DNA from: Undaria pinnatifida
Taxonomy: Eukaryota > Sar > Phaeophyceae > Laminariales > Alariaceae
Reading direction: 5' to 3'
DNA length: 64,000 nt
Assembly (NCBI GenBank): GCA_012845835.1
Contig: JABAKD010000001.1
Location: 16,568,226 to 16,632,225, forward strand
Numbering within the stretch: the stretch's first letter is position 1; every line of letters begins with the position of its first letter. The notes under the pieces were generated by a model. The model did not search any database. It was not told the origin of the DNA and saw only the letters and a list, made by a program, of their open reading frames with translations. Made by a program: the position numbers and the translations under genes. This document shows, piece by piece, positions 1 through 11,891 of the stretch.

Positions 1-1600
1 CACACTCATCTGTGACTTTGGTCGAGCTGTGAGCCGGTAGGGTTTCACGATTAATAACTATCACGTTGGTGCCGTTAGCCAACTAACTGACTCTAGTCGT
101 CAAGTCCGCTGGCGAAGCCGGCTACGTATTGGCCAGCCGACTTGGCGACATTTTTTTGCCAATCGACCGAGGCGAGCAAAATCAGCACCCCCTCCCGCAC
201 CCACAAAATAAAAACCACTTGCCGCATTAAAGAATATTTCCCATAGGTATGGAAACCCAATAAATCGGATAGTCGGCACCTCCGAGAAACGACTATTAGG
301 CCGACTAATAACTAGTCGGTGACTCAAGTCCTGCCGACTCACAGCTCTAGACTTTGGGGTTAGAGTTAAGGTTGGGGTTCGAGGTATGCATGCGTCACCT
401 TCCAACGCACACTCAACTGTGGCTTTGGAATTAGGGTTAGGTTCAACGTTGGGGAATAGACATTAAAGAACGCCAGGTAATAGGCGGACACCCTAAGTAG
501 GTACTGATTTAGCAGCAGCTGTTAAGGCGGACCTAAGGGCTATCACGGCAAGAAAAGCAAAAGTTTTTCTCGAGTGAAAACCAGTATATTACCTTCATAG
601 CAGCCCGTAGGGGCGGACGCATTTCATCCTTGTTTAGTCATTCTGCATCATTACATCGCGCGGACTCGCAGACGTAAAGATGGGGGAGAAAACGCGGGAG
701 ATATCAAAACAAGCTCAACCATCGCCAATCATTTTTTCCAGGTCGTTGTAAGTCTTATTGCGTGCACGAAAGAAGCATTCCATCGGCGGCGACGAAAAGT
801 CTCCACTAACTGGGGGATTATTCTCCGGATCGCCTCAACTAAAGCGCCACCAGGTCTTGGTATGGCAACTCCTCTGAAAATATCCCAGGGGTCAACAGGA
901 GTCCACAACAACGACAACGGTACTATACCAACGGTAGAACGTAAACGAACGGTAGCATTGGTCATTGGGGACCCTTGGGAAAGCCGTTTCTTTTTTGGCC
1001 GCTAGTCTTCTGTCTGCGGTTGGTATCTTTCACGCAAGCAGTAGGTTGGCGGACCTGGTCTATATAGCGACAACACGAACACGTACCCCGCGCGAATTAT
1101 TCAGCTTGTTCAACTGTGTGGTGGGGAGAGAGGGCGATGCTGATCAGCCCCGATTCGACCCACGTACGACAGGACTTGATGGATGACACATGATGACACA
1201 TGATGGCACATGATGGCAGATGATGGCAGATGATGCTGGTGCCTGTCGTGGCCAGGCGTCGCCATTTCCGCAGAAGACGCTCCGCGGCACCAAACGCTAT
1301 CGTGAGCCTTTTATGTACATATACAATGGGGGGCGCACGGAGTAACACATAGCAGTAGTCTCGCTGCCTCGTCGGTCTCAAGAGCTGACAGGCGGTCTAG
1401 CCCTGTACGGACGACTCTAGCTGCTCTCCTTTCGCACAGGCAGAAGTCGCTAGCATTGCGCGGCACCGAGATCATACGCGGCGCACGAGTGACCTCACAT
1501 ATAGACCTTTTGCCCCTCTCCCGGTCACAGCGTTGACAAGTGTACCATACGTGGAAGGCACGTTGTAATGTTACCTATAAGCACAGCGTCAGCCCAAAAT
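1..1600. other. gene-free stretch
   Basis: No reading frame here resembles a protein or shows splice-compatible coding character. Short degenerate telomere-like motifs (TTAGGG/TTAAGG variants) occur around 355-450, too few to be a telomere. A 10-12 bp ACATGATGGC-type tandem lies at about 1177-1233. Confidence 0.5.
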
Positions 1601-1618
1601 TACAACTTAAATACGGCA

Positions 1619-1756
1619 GTGCAGGCTATCTGTTGCTATTAGTGCAGGCTATCTGTTGCTATTAGTGCAGGCTAGCTGTTGCTATTAGTGCAGGCTAGCT
1701 GTTGCTATTAGTGCAAGCTAGCTGTTGCTATTGGTGCAGGCTAGCTGTTGCTATTA
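1619..1756. repeat. 23-bp tandem repeat, six copies
   Basis: Six consecutive 23-bp units reading GTGCAGGCTATCTGTTGCTATTA with one or two substitutions per copy (TATC to TAGC in later copies, one CAAG variant). There are no spacers, so this is a minisatellite and not a CRISPR array. Confidence 0.95.
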
Positions 1757-1789
1757 ATGCGATCCAGTACTATGATGCTAAGAAGAAAA

Positions 1790-2785
1790 ACGCCGACAAT
1801 AAACCCAGGCTGAGATGTGCAGGAAAAAGAGAAATTCAAAGGTCGTAAAACACTAGAGTGTAAAACTCATCCATTTTCAAACAGGAGATCCAGGTTCCTG
1901 GTCCTTGCTACAGCAGGTGTGCACGTACTAAGAACGCGAACACCATTAAGAAATCCAGGCTGAAATGTACATAATAATGAGAAATTCGGAGGTCGTAAAG
2001 CACTGAAGTTAGTGCAGGAATGCACCCGTTCTTAAGAAAATTCAGCCTATTAATAGACGATTTTCCTGTTTCTTGCTACCGTAGACGTGCATCTACCAAA
2101 CACAGCGCGAGCACGACGAAGAAAGCCAGGCTGAGATTCACAGGAAAATAAAGAAATTCGGAAGTTCGTGTTACACTGAAGGTTGCATAGAACTGCAGTA
2201 TGGGGTTCCGAGAGGAGGGCGAAGAGATGCCCTGTTAGGAGCATCAGATCACCGCCAATTATATTGCCGCCCGACGATGATGATGGCCTTGACATACGTG
2301 ATATGCTACAAAGGCCACCAGACGGGTATGGCTTGGTTTCACACTATCGATGCGAGTCAAGGAGGGAAGAAATAGCTGGAGCCTTCTCGCGATAAGAAGG
2401 AAAGCGCGTACCGTAGTGGGGATGGCGAAGAAGAGTCTGCTTAGTGACTGAAGTGATCTGAGTTACGTCGAGGGAGGGAGAAAGGGACAGAAAAGTGCGA
2501 ATATAACAGAAGGGATGAGGGACAAAAAAACTACTTGTCCTGTTTTCACATCAAATCTATAGACTTTCCGTCTATGTATCGCACCATACAACAAAACGCA
2601 CCCATTCTCGAATAAGAAATTCGGGCTGAATCAGCTTTCTTCATCTTTATTACCATGCGCAGGACACCTGCTAAGACCATGAGCACTAAGAAAGTCAAGT
2701 CTGAGAATTGCAGAACAGTAAGAATTTTCGGGGTCCGTAACACTGAAAGCACCCATCTTGAAAATAAGAAATTCAGCCTTGATCA
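1790..2785. repeat. degenerate ~170-bp repeat units
   Basis: Blocks built from AAGAAATTC, CAGGCTGA and GGTCGTAA(A/C)CACTGAA recur at about 1800, 1960, 2125, 2605 and 2765. They look like diverged tandem copies of a ~170-bp unit, interrupted at 2370-2525 by SINE-like sequence. No coding frame runs through them. Confidence 0.6.
2370..2525 (+). mobile_element. SINE variant A body fragment
   Basis: Matches the reverse complement of the sequences at 46065-46265 and 33180-33385: CTTCTCGCGATAA, then GGAAGGCGCGTA, then TGCTTAGTGA, then GGGAGG-rich sequence, then AAAAGTGCG. The tRNA-like head seen at 46425 is missing, so this copy is 5'-truncated. Confidence 0.6.
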
Positions 2786-3122
2786 GCTTGTTCCTGTTTC
2801 TTGCCATCGATGTGATAGGTGTGTCCTGTGCTGTACGCTGAATGAAGAAGGCGTTTCGTGATGACGTCAAGGTCAACGTGCTCCTGTTTGTTATCATCGA
2901 CATGACAGCGTGTCTTGTGCTGTACGCTGAAGAAGGCGTTTTTTTTATGACGTCTGGACCAGCTTTACTGTTTCCTACTATCGATGTGATAGGTGTGTTC
3001 AGTGCTGTACGCTGAAGGAGTTTTTCTGATGATGTCCGGATAAACGTTCTTGTTCCTTACCCATCGATGTGACAGGTGTGTCCCGCGCTCTACGCTGAAG
3101 GCGCCTTTGTGATGACGTTTGG
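2786..3122. repeat. ~85-bp tandem repeat, four copies
   Basis: Four units, each carrying TTCCTGTTTCTT, ATCGATGTGATAGGTGTGT, GTGCTGTACGCTGAAG and a GATGACGTC-like end. Copies differ by substitutions and small indels in the GAAGGCGTTT segment. Confidence 0.85.
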
Positions 3123-3269
3123 CTTGAAGAACGGGTCCTCAACGTAGGTGCACTGCTGGTCCTCTTAAGGAAAGGAGCCCCGCAAGAAACTTAGCATGAT
3201 ATTTCCGGAGGAAATAAGAAAACCGGGACAGGTTACGCTAAAGGACTCGTGCTAAATACGGTGAAGGTG

Positions 3270-3548
3270 CAGAGCCATCCCACGGTAGCGGGTGCAGCAG
3301 ATTCTAAAACTTTTCTGAGCTTCCAGCACGAGGAGCTCAAATATCTCACCATCACCCGAACCATGACTTAGAAGGCATTCATTTGCAACAACCCGACCAA
3401 CGCTCCTATGCGCTAGTACTAAAACAAACACCCTCAGGAAATTACTTGGCTAATATCCAACCGGTAGTTCTTCACTTGAGGAGCTCAAATCGGACAGGTG
3501 CATTATTAGTTAATCCTAAAACTGCAACCCCTATCGTGAGATGATTCT
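3270..3548 (-). mobile_element. MITE family F3 copy
   Basis: Ends are GAGCCATCCCACGGTAG on the left and CTATCGTGAGATGATTC on the right, an imperfect terminal inverted repeat. The interior shares GAGGAGCTCAA, the 'CATGACTT.GAAGGC.TTC' stretch and 'CAACCCGACCAAC' with the copy at 26405. It directly abuts an F1 copy at 3550. Confidence 0.7.
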
Positions 3549-3549
3549 T

Positions 3550-3830
3550 TTGCAAGAGTTTTTTTTCCGAGGCTCCTAACCTATTGAGCTCTATGTATAC
3601 TATTAATCAGTAGCATGCTCCTCTGAGGCGAAAAAAAAAATGTGGGTAAGCCGAAAAGTGCGACCCGATGACCGAACCCATGGCCTAGAGTATATAAAAA
3701 AATATTCTTGTCGCAGGTCAAGGAGGACATTCATTCCGACGACTTTGGGGTTGAGAAGCGAGCACTCCATCTCTCAGAAAAAAAGGTGTTTGCCGAAACC
3801 GAAAAGTGCTACCTCTGTCGTGGCACCAAT
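3550..3830 (+). mobile_element. MITE family F1 copy
   Basis: Carries the F1 landmarks in order: GAGGCTCCTAACCTATTGAG, a purine-rich A tract, 'CGACCCGATGACC', 'CATGGCCTAGAGTATA', 'CCGACGACTTTGGGGTTGAG', and the terminal 'AAAAGTGCTACCTCTGTCGTGGCACC'-type inverted end. The left terminal repeat is blurred by the neighbouring F3 element. Confidence 0.65.
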
Positions 3831-4022
3831 CAAATTTACTGCGGATGTACACTCTGCCTTAAACAAGAAATCTAGCGTGGGCCAGCATCATCCCGCTTTT
3901 TTGTTTGAGGCCCGATGCTGGATCTCGACGGCGTGGCCTCCAGGGGAGGCCTATCCTCCAGTGCTGCGTAGCGCCCTTGCTGGTTAGAGAGCCGTCGACG
4001 GTTGGTGGCAGGATCTGGATAA

Positions 4023-4299
4023 GATCAAGGCTCGGGTTGGGAGGACACCCCCGTTTTTCACTACTGAGTCTGAGCCACTCGCACGAGTGACTCTGTACCT
4101 CGCTGACCAAAGGACTTTTGTCGTTTTTAGCGACCGCACCGTAGCCGGACATTCCATTGCGGGTTCCTACCACAAAATGATGGCAGCACGAAAGCTCAAA
4201 AGATGCAAAGGAACAAGGGGATCACTCGCGCGAGTGACCCCGAGCCACTGACAAAATAGCCCCCAAAAACAACACAACCCCCCTACCTTAGCCTTGGTC
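4023..4299 (+). mobile_element. MITE family F2, 277 bp, intact
   Basis: Begins GATCAAGGCTCGGGTTGGG and ends CCTACCTTAGCCTTGGTC, an inverted-repeat pair. It is flanked on both sides by ATAA, a 4-bp target-site duplication. Inside are two near-palindromes of the CACTCGCGCGAGTGA type, at about 4076-4091 and 4222-4237. Its length equals that of the nested copy at 51444-51720. Confidence 0.8.
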
Positions 4300-4924
4300 A
4301 TAATTTGGACGTCTTTGGTTATCTATACGTTGGCAGGGCCTTCGCGGTAAAGACTGCGATGGATATGGCGTTCGCATCTTCTAGCCGGTGGACACGACCG
4401 TTTGAGATACATTGTAACGCCAAAACAGGAAGACGGGCAAGGGCATCGACGCTGATAACGCGGCTACTTTGCCCGGACTGTAAATCTAGTGGCGTGCGTG
4501 AACGGGCCAGCAATCCACCTCCTGCCGAGAGGTGTCTCGCAAGACTAACATAATACCCAAGGCAGCAACTTAATCACCACTACGCGCAACGCTTGTGCCG
4601 ATCTACCTGCTGCAACGCTGCAACATATTAGTGTTCCATTTTCCATCTGACAATGCGCAGCGCTTATTCCAATCATACAAGCAACAGACGAAGGAAATCC
4701 AGAATCATGTTACGTAATTCGAAGAAGATGTTACGAATTCGACCTAAATGTCAGGCGAAAAGTAAACCAATCATGAACGTCCTCTGATTAATACCTCTGC
4801 CGACTCCTAACCAACGCTACATCCCATCAAATTTGAAAGGGTTTGCAACATATTAGGAATCGGCAAAAAGTAGCCCTCCCCCCCTTTTTTCCCTTCGGTT
4901 TGTCCTCATTTTTTCACTTTTGTT

Positions 4925-5110
4925 AATCATCACTACTCTTCAGCTCAACTAGTAAGAGGTGCTACCCTCAGCGACCTTCTGGACAAGCCGTGGTCTCACG
5001 TGTCTTCCCTTCCCCTGTACATTCCTTCATTTTTATCGCGCATAGGGTTCAGCATTCCCGCTTTTCACCTTTTTTATGCTCGATGATTTTCATCAAACCT
5101 AAAGTAGAAT
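4925..5110 (-). mobile_element. SINE variant B-like fragment, diverged
   Basis: Shares 'GACAAGCCGTGGTCTCACGTGTC', a 'TTCCTTC.TTTTTATCGCGCATAGGGTT(C/G)AGCA.TCCC' stretch and GATG.TTTTCATC with the copies at 12815-13020 and 22785-22955. No tRNA-like head remains. Confidence 0.5.
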
Positions 5111-5169
5111 GTCTCAACGCCAACACGACAAGAAGCGGTGGTGTTACATACCTGCATGGCTAACAGTCG

Positions 5170-6835
5170 CCATTAATATGCCGGGCGCAGAAAAAGCAGC
5201 AAATGCTTGGTCACGTCATCGAGAGGACGGAACTGACCCATGCCGACTTGCGGCCCATCTCTGAGCGCGTGAGGGTGTACGCAAAAGCGTACTGGTATGA
5301 TCAACAAGAAACACCGCCACGTTCTACCTCTAGGGTATCCAATAACGTGCGGGAACAGGCAGGACGCAAACGAGCTCATAAAAAATGATCGATGTGGACC
5401 TCGTCCACATGGCGGGATGCATGGTCAACAACTCGTCCGGGGCATAATAGGATGCAGCGCGCGGGGATGGGGGGGGCGGGGCGTACTACTGCACCAACAG
5501 CTCATCACTGGTGTAGGGGGACCCTCTGCCGGCAAATTCTTGGATTCCATACCTTGAATATCGTTCGTGTGACGGAACGTGATATGCAAAGTCGTTTAGC
5601 AACTCCCCGCCAACACCGAAGGACGACGGAGAAGATCATGCTGACTGGCAGAGTTGCCGATCTTCTGCGCTGCTTTGGCGCCACCCTTCAAACTCGATGC
5701 CGACATCCTTCACATGCTGCTCAGGACGCTACATCCATCCTTCTCCTGTCCCCCGGAGTAGCCCTTATACCCCCTACCAGCTCCCCAAACATCACCATCC
5801 TCAGCAGACGCTTCTTCACCAAACATGCCGCGAAACCCGCAAGCAATATGGTCCGTCTGTGCAGCATCGACTCAATGCTTTTGAAGTCTGTCCTGACAAG
5901 CACATCGGTGTAGGATAAGGTATGGTCTTTGCCCTTCCGTGCCCGCCAGCGGGAGCATCGGAGGAGCAAGGGACAGTGAATCAGGCGTTCATAGCTTGTC
6001 GTTGTCAGCGTTGTTCGGGCTCCATGTGACGCACCCGTACGGCAGCGGCTCGATAACCTTGGCTGTGGGCATCCGCAACTTTAGCCGCAAGTGCACACCC
6101 GGGCGGTCACAGATTTCCGTGCTATTTGGCCGAACGAATGACTAGACCCTCTCCAGATACCGCGTTGTCTCGACGCTGTTTTCTCTGCCTGCGGTGATAA
6201 CGCCGCCTCACGGGTAAAACAATACATAGTTGGTTTCTATACATGGCCGGCCGCAGCACCTGCTCTCCACCTTTTGTTTACATGCACGTGACCTCCGTTT
6301 TGACATCCGAGACCGTAACCGCAACGGCCACGCACGCACTCACTACCATCGTCAGAATCCTTTCCAGTTCTCCCGGTGGTCACGATATAACGCTCGCATT
6401 GTCAGAGTCTCGACCTCCTTCCATACCCGTTCACTCTACCGACTAATGTCTTGCCCTTCTTCCCTCCTTTATCCTTATTTCGCTGGAATTGCATTTTTCT
6501 GCCCAAAATGGCTGCATCAGTCAGGAGGCGTTTCTCGGTCACACTCAGCACCGCTTAAAATGACAAACTGACCGCCTGCCCGAGCATGCCCTTGGAGATG
6601 GCTGACGTATTCTTTGATCACACCTCTGTTCAGCTGCCGCTCTCGCGCGTTTGAGCGTGGTGGTTACTTTCAGAGCTCTCCACAGACTACGATCGTTCGG
6701 AGCGGAACCAAGCCGTTTCCTCGCGTCTTTCCTCCCCTGTCACCGCGTATGCAACTCCGGACCAAGGCTACGGTATTGTTATTGTTAGTATTTTCGCCAT
6801 CCGACAATATAGTGCAGATGCCGTGTTAATAAATA
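5170..6835 (+). pseudogene. decayed reading frame, function unknown
   Basis: I do not recognise a family. Short open segments in changing frames (about 5203-5388, 5297-5557, 5392-5913, 5939-6145, 6230-6571) each look protein-like for 30-60 residues and then break at stops or frameshifts. One segment carries LITGVGGPSAGKF, which resembles a P-loop but ends in Phe where Ser or Thr is normal. The segments may be pieces of one old coding region of a multicopy gene or transposon. The alternative is chance open frames in fairly GC-rich DNA. Confidence 0.25.
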
Positions 6836-7928
6836 GATGACATCAGCCTAGGGTCATCATCAACGTTCTGTAGCGAATGTACAGCTCCAGGTTAGCACTT
6901 GCTGCAGCGCCACAGCAGCAAGTAGCCTACAGGGTTGCTCATCAGTGTGACAATGCCATCTTATACTCGTAGCGGATGGGGACACTGCGTAATCTGCGTA
7001 GCCCATTGGTATCGCAGCATAGGCAAAACCTACTAGGTACCAAGTACAAAATTATGCTGCACGAAAACAACAGCAGTGTAATTGCTTCTGTTAACTATAT
7101 CAATCGTTGTCCCTGTACTCGTGATTTTATGCGCTAAGGCGAGGGTTGTACGTAGGTGGTACTTTTTAGGAACATTCGAGAACCGACAAGGAAATTTCTT
7201 GACAGTCCCGAAACCGTCTGTAGGCTTCTAGAGCACAATCAGTACTCTAGTTGCCGTCCTCGTAGGGTTCTAGAACTTAGAATATCTGTAAGTGTCGAGG
7301 AAACAAGTTACTGCACCCTCTCTTGCATACTCGTGTCATCCAGCATCTGAACTTATCACAGTTCGTCGTCCTAAAGTTTTCTTGCCCACAAGCGTATTTT
7401 TTTCAAGTGCCATCGACTCTTCACATCCTCGACACGGTGTGTCTGCTCGGTCGGTCTAACGACTACCAGCACCAGCCTTTGCAGCCTACTGCGGAGTACC
7501 ATATGGTGGTATTCTTTATAGGTTATGAGCCTTGATCATGAAGGCCGATCCGCCAGTTTCTTGTCCGCTGATGCCGCTGAAAGATCCGAACAGCCGGCTG
7601 GTGTGGATTGGTTCGTTCGTGGGCCCGAATGGCCAGACAGATTTCTCTTCCAGCAACAATTACACCGCTGGTGATTATGTACGCCATAACCTTGTACAAG
7701 GTACCTGGTAGGTTTTTCCTATTTTACTATACGCATTGACTACGCAGATTGCGCAGTGTCCCTATCCGCTACGATTATAAGATGACATTGACACACTGAC
7801 GAGCAACTCTGTAGACTACCTGATACTACTATGGCGCTGCAACAAGTGCCATGTGGAGCTGTACATTCGTTGCTGAACATTGATATTGGTAATACGCTGA
7901 TGTTACCTATTTATTAACATGCCGTTCC
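6817..7928. mobile_element. element with ~200-bp inverted repeats
   Basis: The segment 6817-7050 is the imperfect reverse complement of 7690-7928. Paired blocks include GTTAATAAATAG with CTATTTATTAAC, GAATGTACAGCTCC with GGAGCTGTACATTC, GTAGCGGAT with ATCCGCTAC, and AATCTGCGTAG with CTACGCAGATT. The ~640-bp centre (7051-7689) holds only short open frames (64-70 aa) without recognisable domains. This looks like a foldback or long-TIR non-autonomous DNA transposon of about 1.1 kb. Confidence 0.8.
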
Positions 7929-7949
7929 GATATAACTCTACCATCCTTC

Positions 7950-9650
7950 CGTAAAGGAGTAGTATCCCTTCTATGAGCCTCTGCCATCCATTTCCCAGTT
8001 TCCCTTCCCCATATATTTTCAGTTTACCTACCGGTGTAATCTATCATAGTATATCGCCCTCCATTTTTACAAATATACTCTCATCTTCAGCACTGGGGTC
8101 CGGCCACGCGAGTAGGTCGCTCCGCACCTCACTAAGTGGCGGCGGTACATATCACGCGATGGCAAACAGTATTTAATGCTCAAGACTGCCAACAAATAGC
8201 TTAGCCGCGTAGCCATTCGCGCGAATGACTTTGAGAGGCTGAAAACGTTCGCCCTAAACGCGACCCTACCGTAGCCGTTGTCTCCGCGTTTATCTCCTCC
8301 AGTGCGCACTAATCCCTCGGTGCTTGCCTGCACCTTATATTAATATTCGCCGTGGTCAACAGAAAGGTCCAGAATAGCACCTCGGCCATGTGGTCAACAC
8401 CACGAGTACCAGGGGGGGAGGAGGAGGCGATATTTGCAGTAAATCCCTTGCTGGGGTCTTCTCGGGGATCCGGGTTTGCTATCGACCGTTGTAGATCAGT
8501 ACCCCGTTGTTCCTTTGTTACTCTCTGCGGAAGATTGGTGCTTAGCGAACAAACAGGTAATATTTCCGAAACAGAGATTGTGGTCCGATTCTTGTCGTTT
8601 CCCGACTGGCGACCGCATGGTGATGTTTGCAGGTGGAATCGTCTGTCGATACACACCCCTCGTGTACGGTTACGATCATTTATTTGCATCCATCAGGACA
8701 GGGAGGGGATCCCCGCTGGAACCCTCTCGATCGCGTTGTCTAGAGTGCATGCTGCCAAAATTGACCCTTCTCACTGGTTGGTTTATCTTCTGTAAGGGCA
8801 TACTTAGGCCACGACAGGATAACACGATGAACACAACTGATTTCGTTGAGGCTGGGTTAGTCAGGTTGGGTTGGGTAGGGGTTGGAGTAGTGTGCGATAG
8901 CACGTGGTGGGTGGGTGGGTGGGTGGGTGGGTGGGTCCAGTCATGAAATGATAAACAGAACTGATTTCGTAAGGGGTGGGTTGGGTTGGGTTGGGTTGGG
9001 TTGGGTTGGGTTCGGTTGGGTTGGGTTGGGTTGAATGGATGGGCGGGTGGTTTGGTTTCCCCGTTATGCAGGCTGAGTTTATTGTGGAGCTCTTGGCTAT
9101 GAGAGGTCCGGTAGAGGGCATACTCGTTTTCTTCGGAATCATCTCGCTGTGCCCCACGCCGCTCCTGTTGTTAAAGGCGGGCGTGCCGGTAGCCCTCCGG
9201 TGATCAATGCCAAGAAGCCGACGAGATTTGACGAACTTGAAAATATATATTTGTTGATTATATAGCGCAATCCACCAGATTTCTGAGTCACTGAGTCACT
9301 GTGACTGAATGATCTAGCGTATAGTGCTCTGTAGTCAACGAAGGATATGTCGTGAGTTCAATTTCGCTGTCATCATAACGCTAACCGTATCCGCGACGAG
9401 ATCCTGGACCTAGCCCAAGCACCTGCGAGCAGCTGCCGAGCTTCCATCTACTTGCTCCGACGCTCCTTCCGAGCTGCAAATTTCCTCTTGCTTCTACCCG
9501 CACCGGTTCCCAAGCGGTATTCCCCCCCCGTCCAATCATCCTTCGTCCGGACCATTTAAGGCCAGCATTCTACAGCAGTATCACGCTGCGGCAGCAGTCC
9601 CAATGCGCCTCGGGGTCCACCTCCTCGTTGCCGATTCGGGTGTGGGTATA
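7950..9650. other. gene-free stretch with GGGT/GGGTT arrays
   Basis: No supported gene. A GGGT microsatellite lies at about 8909-8936 and a GGGTT array, with one GTTCGG interruption, at about 8969-9034. The open frames of 126-156 aa at 8309-8946 overlap on both strands and resemble nothing known. A degenerate box-B-like GTGAGTTCAATTT at about 9350 may be an old tRNA-derived remnant. Confidence 0.45.
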
Positions 9651-9689
9651 GACTGTCTATACCGCTTGTGGGAGAAAAACATTCAATTC

Positions 9690-11400
9690 TGGGGCTACGG
9701 TATTCCCGCGGGGAGCAGAAGGTGATAGCTTATAGGAGCTACAACCGATGACGCAATCTTTGCAAGAAACGAGTGATACAAGGCCTTCCGCACCCGGTGG
9801 TGGGATAAAACTTACAGTGAGTGGCAACCCGTGCGGGCGTCTTTGCAAAGAACGGTGTAGGATAAGGAGCCGCAAGGTCGACCGCGTCTGTAGGTATAAT
9901 AGCCCTGTCGGCAACCCCGCTGTGACTGTCACCTACGGCGGCGATGGTTTTACGACAGCGACTATTGCGCCAGCCTTGTCGAGATATAGAAGCTCCAAGG
10001 CTGTCTGCACCCCATTGTGAAAACATTGGTGGCGGCGTCTTCGCGAGGAACGGGAGCCGCATCGTCGACCGCATCCGTCATTACAATATTTTATAGAAGT
10101 AACCCTGCTGCGACTGTCTTTGCGAGGAGCGAATGCAGCACCGCGAGGTCGTCCGCATACGACGGCGATGTATTTACGACGGTGAATATTTTTGCCGTAT
10201 TAGCGAATAGTACAAGCCGCACGGTTGTCCTCACACAGACCTAACCCTAACCCTTAATCTTCCGCTAGAAGCCTGAGCGGCCTTGCACGTCGACCCAAAC
10301 CCAACTCGACCCCAGCCCTAACCCTAAGCCCAACCTTGCCAAAAAACGGGAGCCGCAAGTTCGACCGCATTCATCCGCAAAGCACCTCTGTGTCAACCCT
10401 GCAGCGACCGCGTTCGCGAGAAACGGGGCTTCAAATTTACCGGACAGTAATGTGTTTACGACGGCCATGGCGATTTCTGCCGGCTATTGGCGAGAAGGAG
10501 AATAAGCAAGGTTTCTGCAATGCTTCTTGCACCCGGTGTTGACAGCCTAATGCCGCCACCCGTGCGGCTGTCTTCGTGAGGAGCGGGAGCTGCATGGTCG
10601 ATCGCACCCGCCGGTATATTACTACTGCGGCAACCTTGCTGCCATCGTCTCCACGAGACACGGGGGAATTGCAAGGCCAACAGTACCAGACGGTGATATT
10701 GCTACTATGGCGGCAACCGTTGTGACCGACCAGCTTGGTGAAGACAGGAATCTGCAAGTTTCTGAAGGTTGTGCCTGTTGGGGACAGTTTGATGCGGTAA
10801 CCCGTGCGGCCGTCTTCGCGAGGAACGGGACTCGCAAGGTTGACCGCATTCGTCGGCAGAGTACCGCTGCGTCGGCAGAGTGCCTCCGCGGCAATAATGC
10901 TGCGACCGTGTTCACGAAACACGGGGGCTGCAAGACCAACCGTGCCCAACGGCGATGTTTTCACGGCGGCCGCGATCATTGGGACCGACTTGGCGAGGAG
11001 GGGAATCTGCGAGGTTTCTGAAAAGTTGTCCGCACCCGGCGGTGACAGTTTGATGCGGCAACCGGTGCGGCCACCTTTGTAAGGGATGGGAACCGCAAAC
11101 GTCGACCACGCCCTTCGGCAAGGTACCACTGCGGCAACCCTGCTGCAGCCGTCTTCACGATAAACGGGGACTTGAAGGTCAACCGTATTCGACGATGGTG
11201 GTTTGCGGTGACCGTGACCATTGCGATAGGTTTAGCGAGGAGGGGAATCTGCTAGATTTCTGTAATGTTGTCCGCACCCACCGGGTGGTGACAGTTTGAT
11301 GCGGCAACCCGTGTAGTTATTTTCACGAGGACGGAATCTCCAAGGTTAAGGTTCTCCGCACGTCCACCATGAAAAACCCATGGAATGGCCACAATGGCGG
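9690..11400. repeat. ~250-bp satellite-like tandem array
   Basis: About six diverged units of 245-260 bp. Each unit has TTTGATGCGGCAACCCGTGC, CTTCGCGAGGAACGGG, GCAAGGTCGACCGCAT, TGCGGCAACCCTGCTGCGAC, ACGGCGATGTTTTCACG, GGCGAGGAGGGGAATCTGC and CCGCACCCGGCGGTGACAG. The cleanest junctions are near 10540, 10788, 11047 and 11293. Units also repeat internally (CTTCGCGAGGAACGGG twice per unit). Open frames through the array on both strands reflect GC-rich periodic sequence. Confidence 0.85.
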
Positions 11401-11891
11401 CAACCCTCTATGATGGGGTGCGGGATCTACAGACATCAGCAATTATACAAGAACGAGAGCAAGAGGCCATATAGGTGGCATCTACGTTTTCCCAAGCTTG
11501 ATGGCTAAATGACCTTGTACGGTTACGTAGTGTGTTGGTGTGTGAGGAAACCGCCTCCAAAAGGGCACACGAGCTGTGCACAGAGGCAGCGGTAAACGTA
11601 GGTGTTGTTGCTTACCGTATATGACAGTGTATAACATCCCCCCTGGGATGAAATGCTAAGCTCATTTCCTCCGAAACCAGCGCGGCACGGATAACAACGG
11701 TGGCGGCTTTAGGAGGATGTCGTCCAGATCTTTCCATAGACGTGTGGCTCGGCGTTTAGACTCTACCCGTCATCGAGAAATCGGCATACGAAACTCGTCC
11801 GAGGGGGTGTGCTATACACCGCCACATACGGTAAGCAAGCCAAAGACCGTTCCTTCGACCGTCACGACAGTATCGGCGGCGAGACATGGCC

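Noticed and set aside
1619-1756. CRISPR-like regular repeat
   Set aside because: The 23-bp units are directly adjacent without spacers and the genome is eukaryotic; this is a minisatellite.
5297-5557. Viral or transposon ATPase from GGPSAGKF
   Set aside because: The P-loop lacks Ser/Thr after Lys, no Walker B or other motif follows in any frame, and the region is broken, so no family can be named.
8309-8946. Overlapping 126-156 codon frames on both strands
   Set aside because: No family resemblance, no splice context, and both strands are equally open.
8969-9034. Telomere repeat
   Set aside because: The unit is GGGTT with interruptions, short and internal; the TTAGGG-like words at 400, 10240 and 59190 are isolated as well.
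10437-11129. 230-codon minus-strand open frame
   Set aside because: It lies entirely within the ~250-bp tandem array, overlaps plus-strand frames of similar length and has no recognisable domain.
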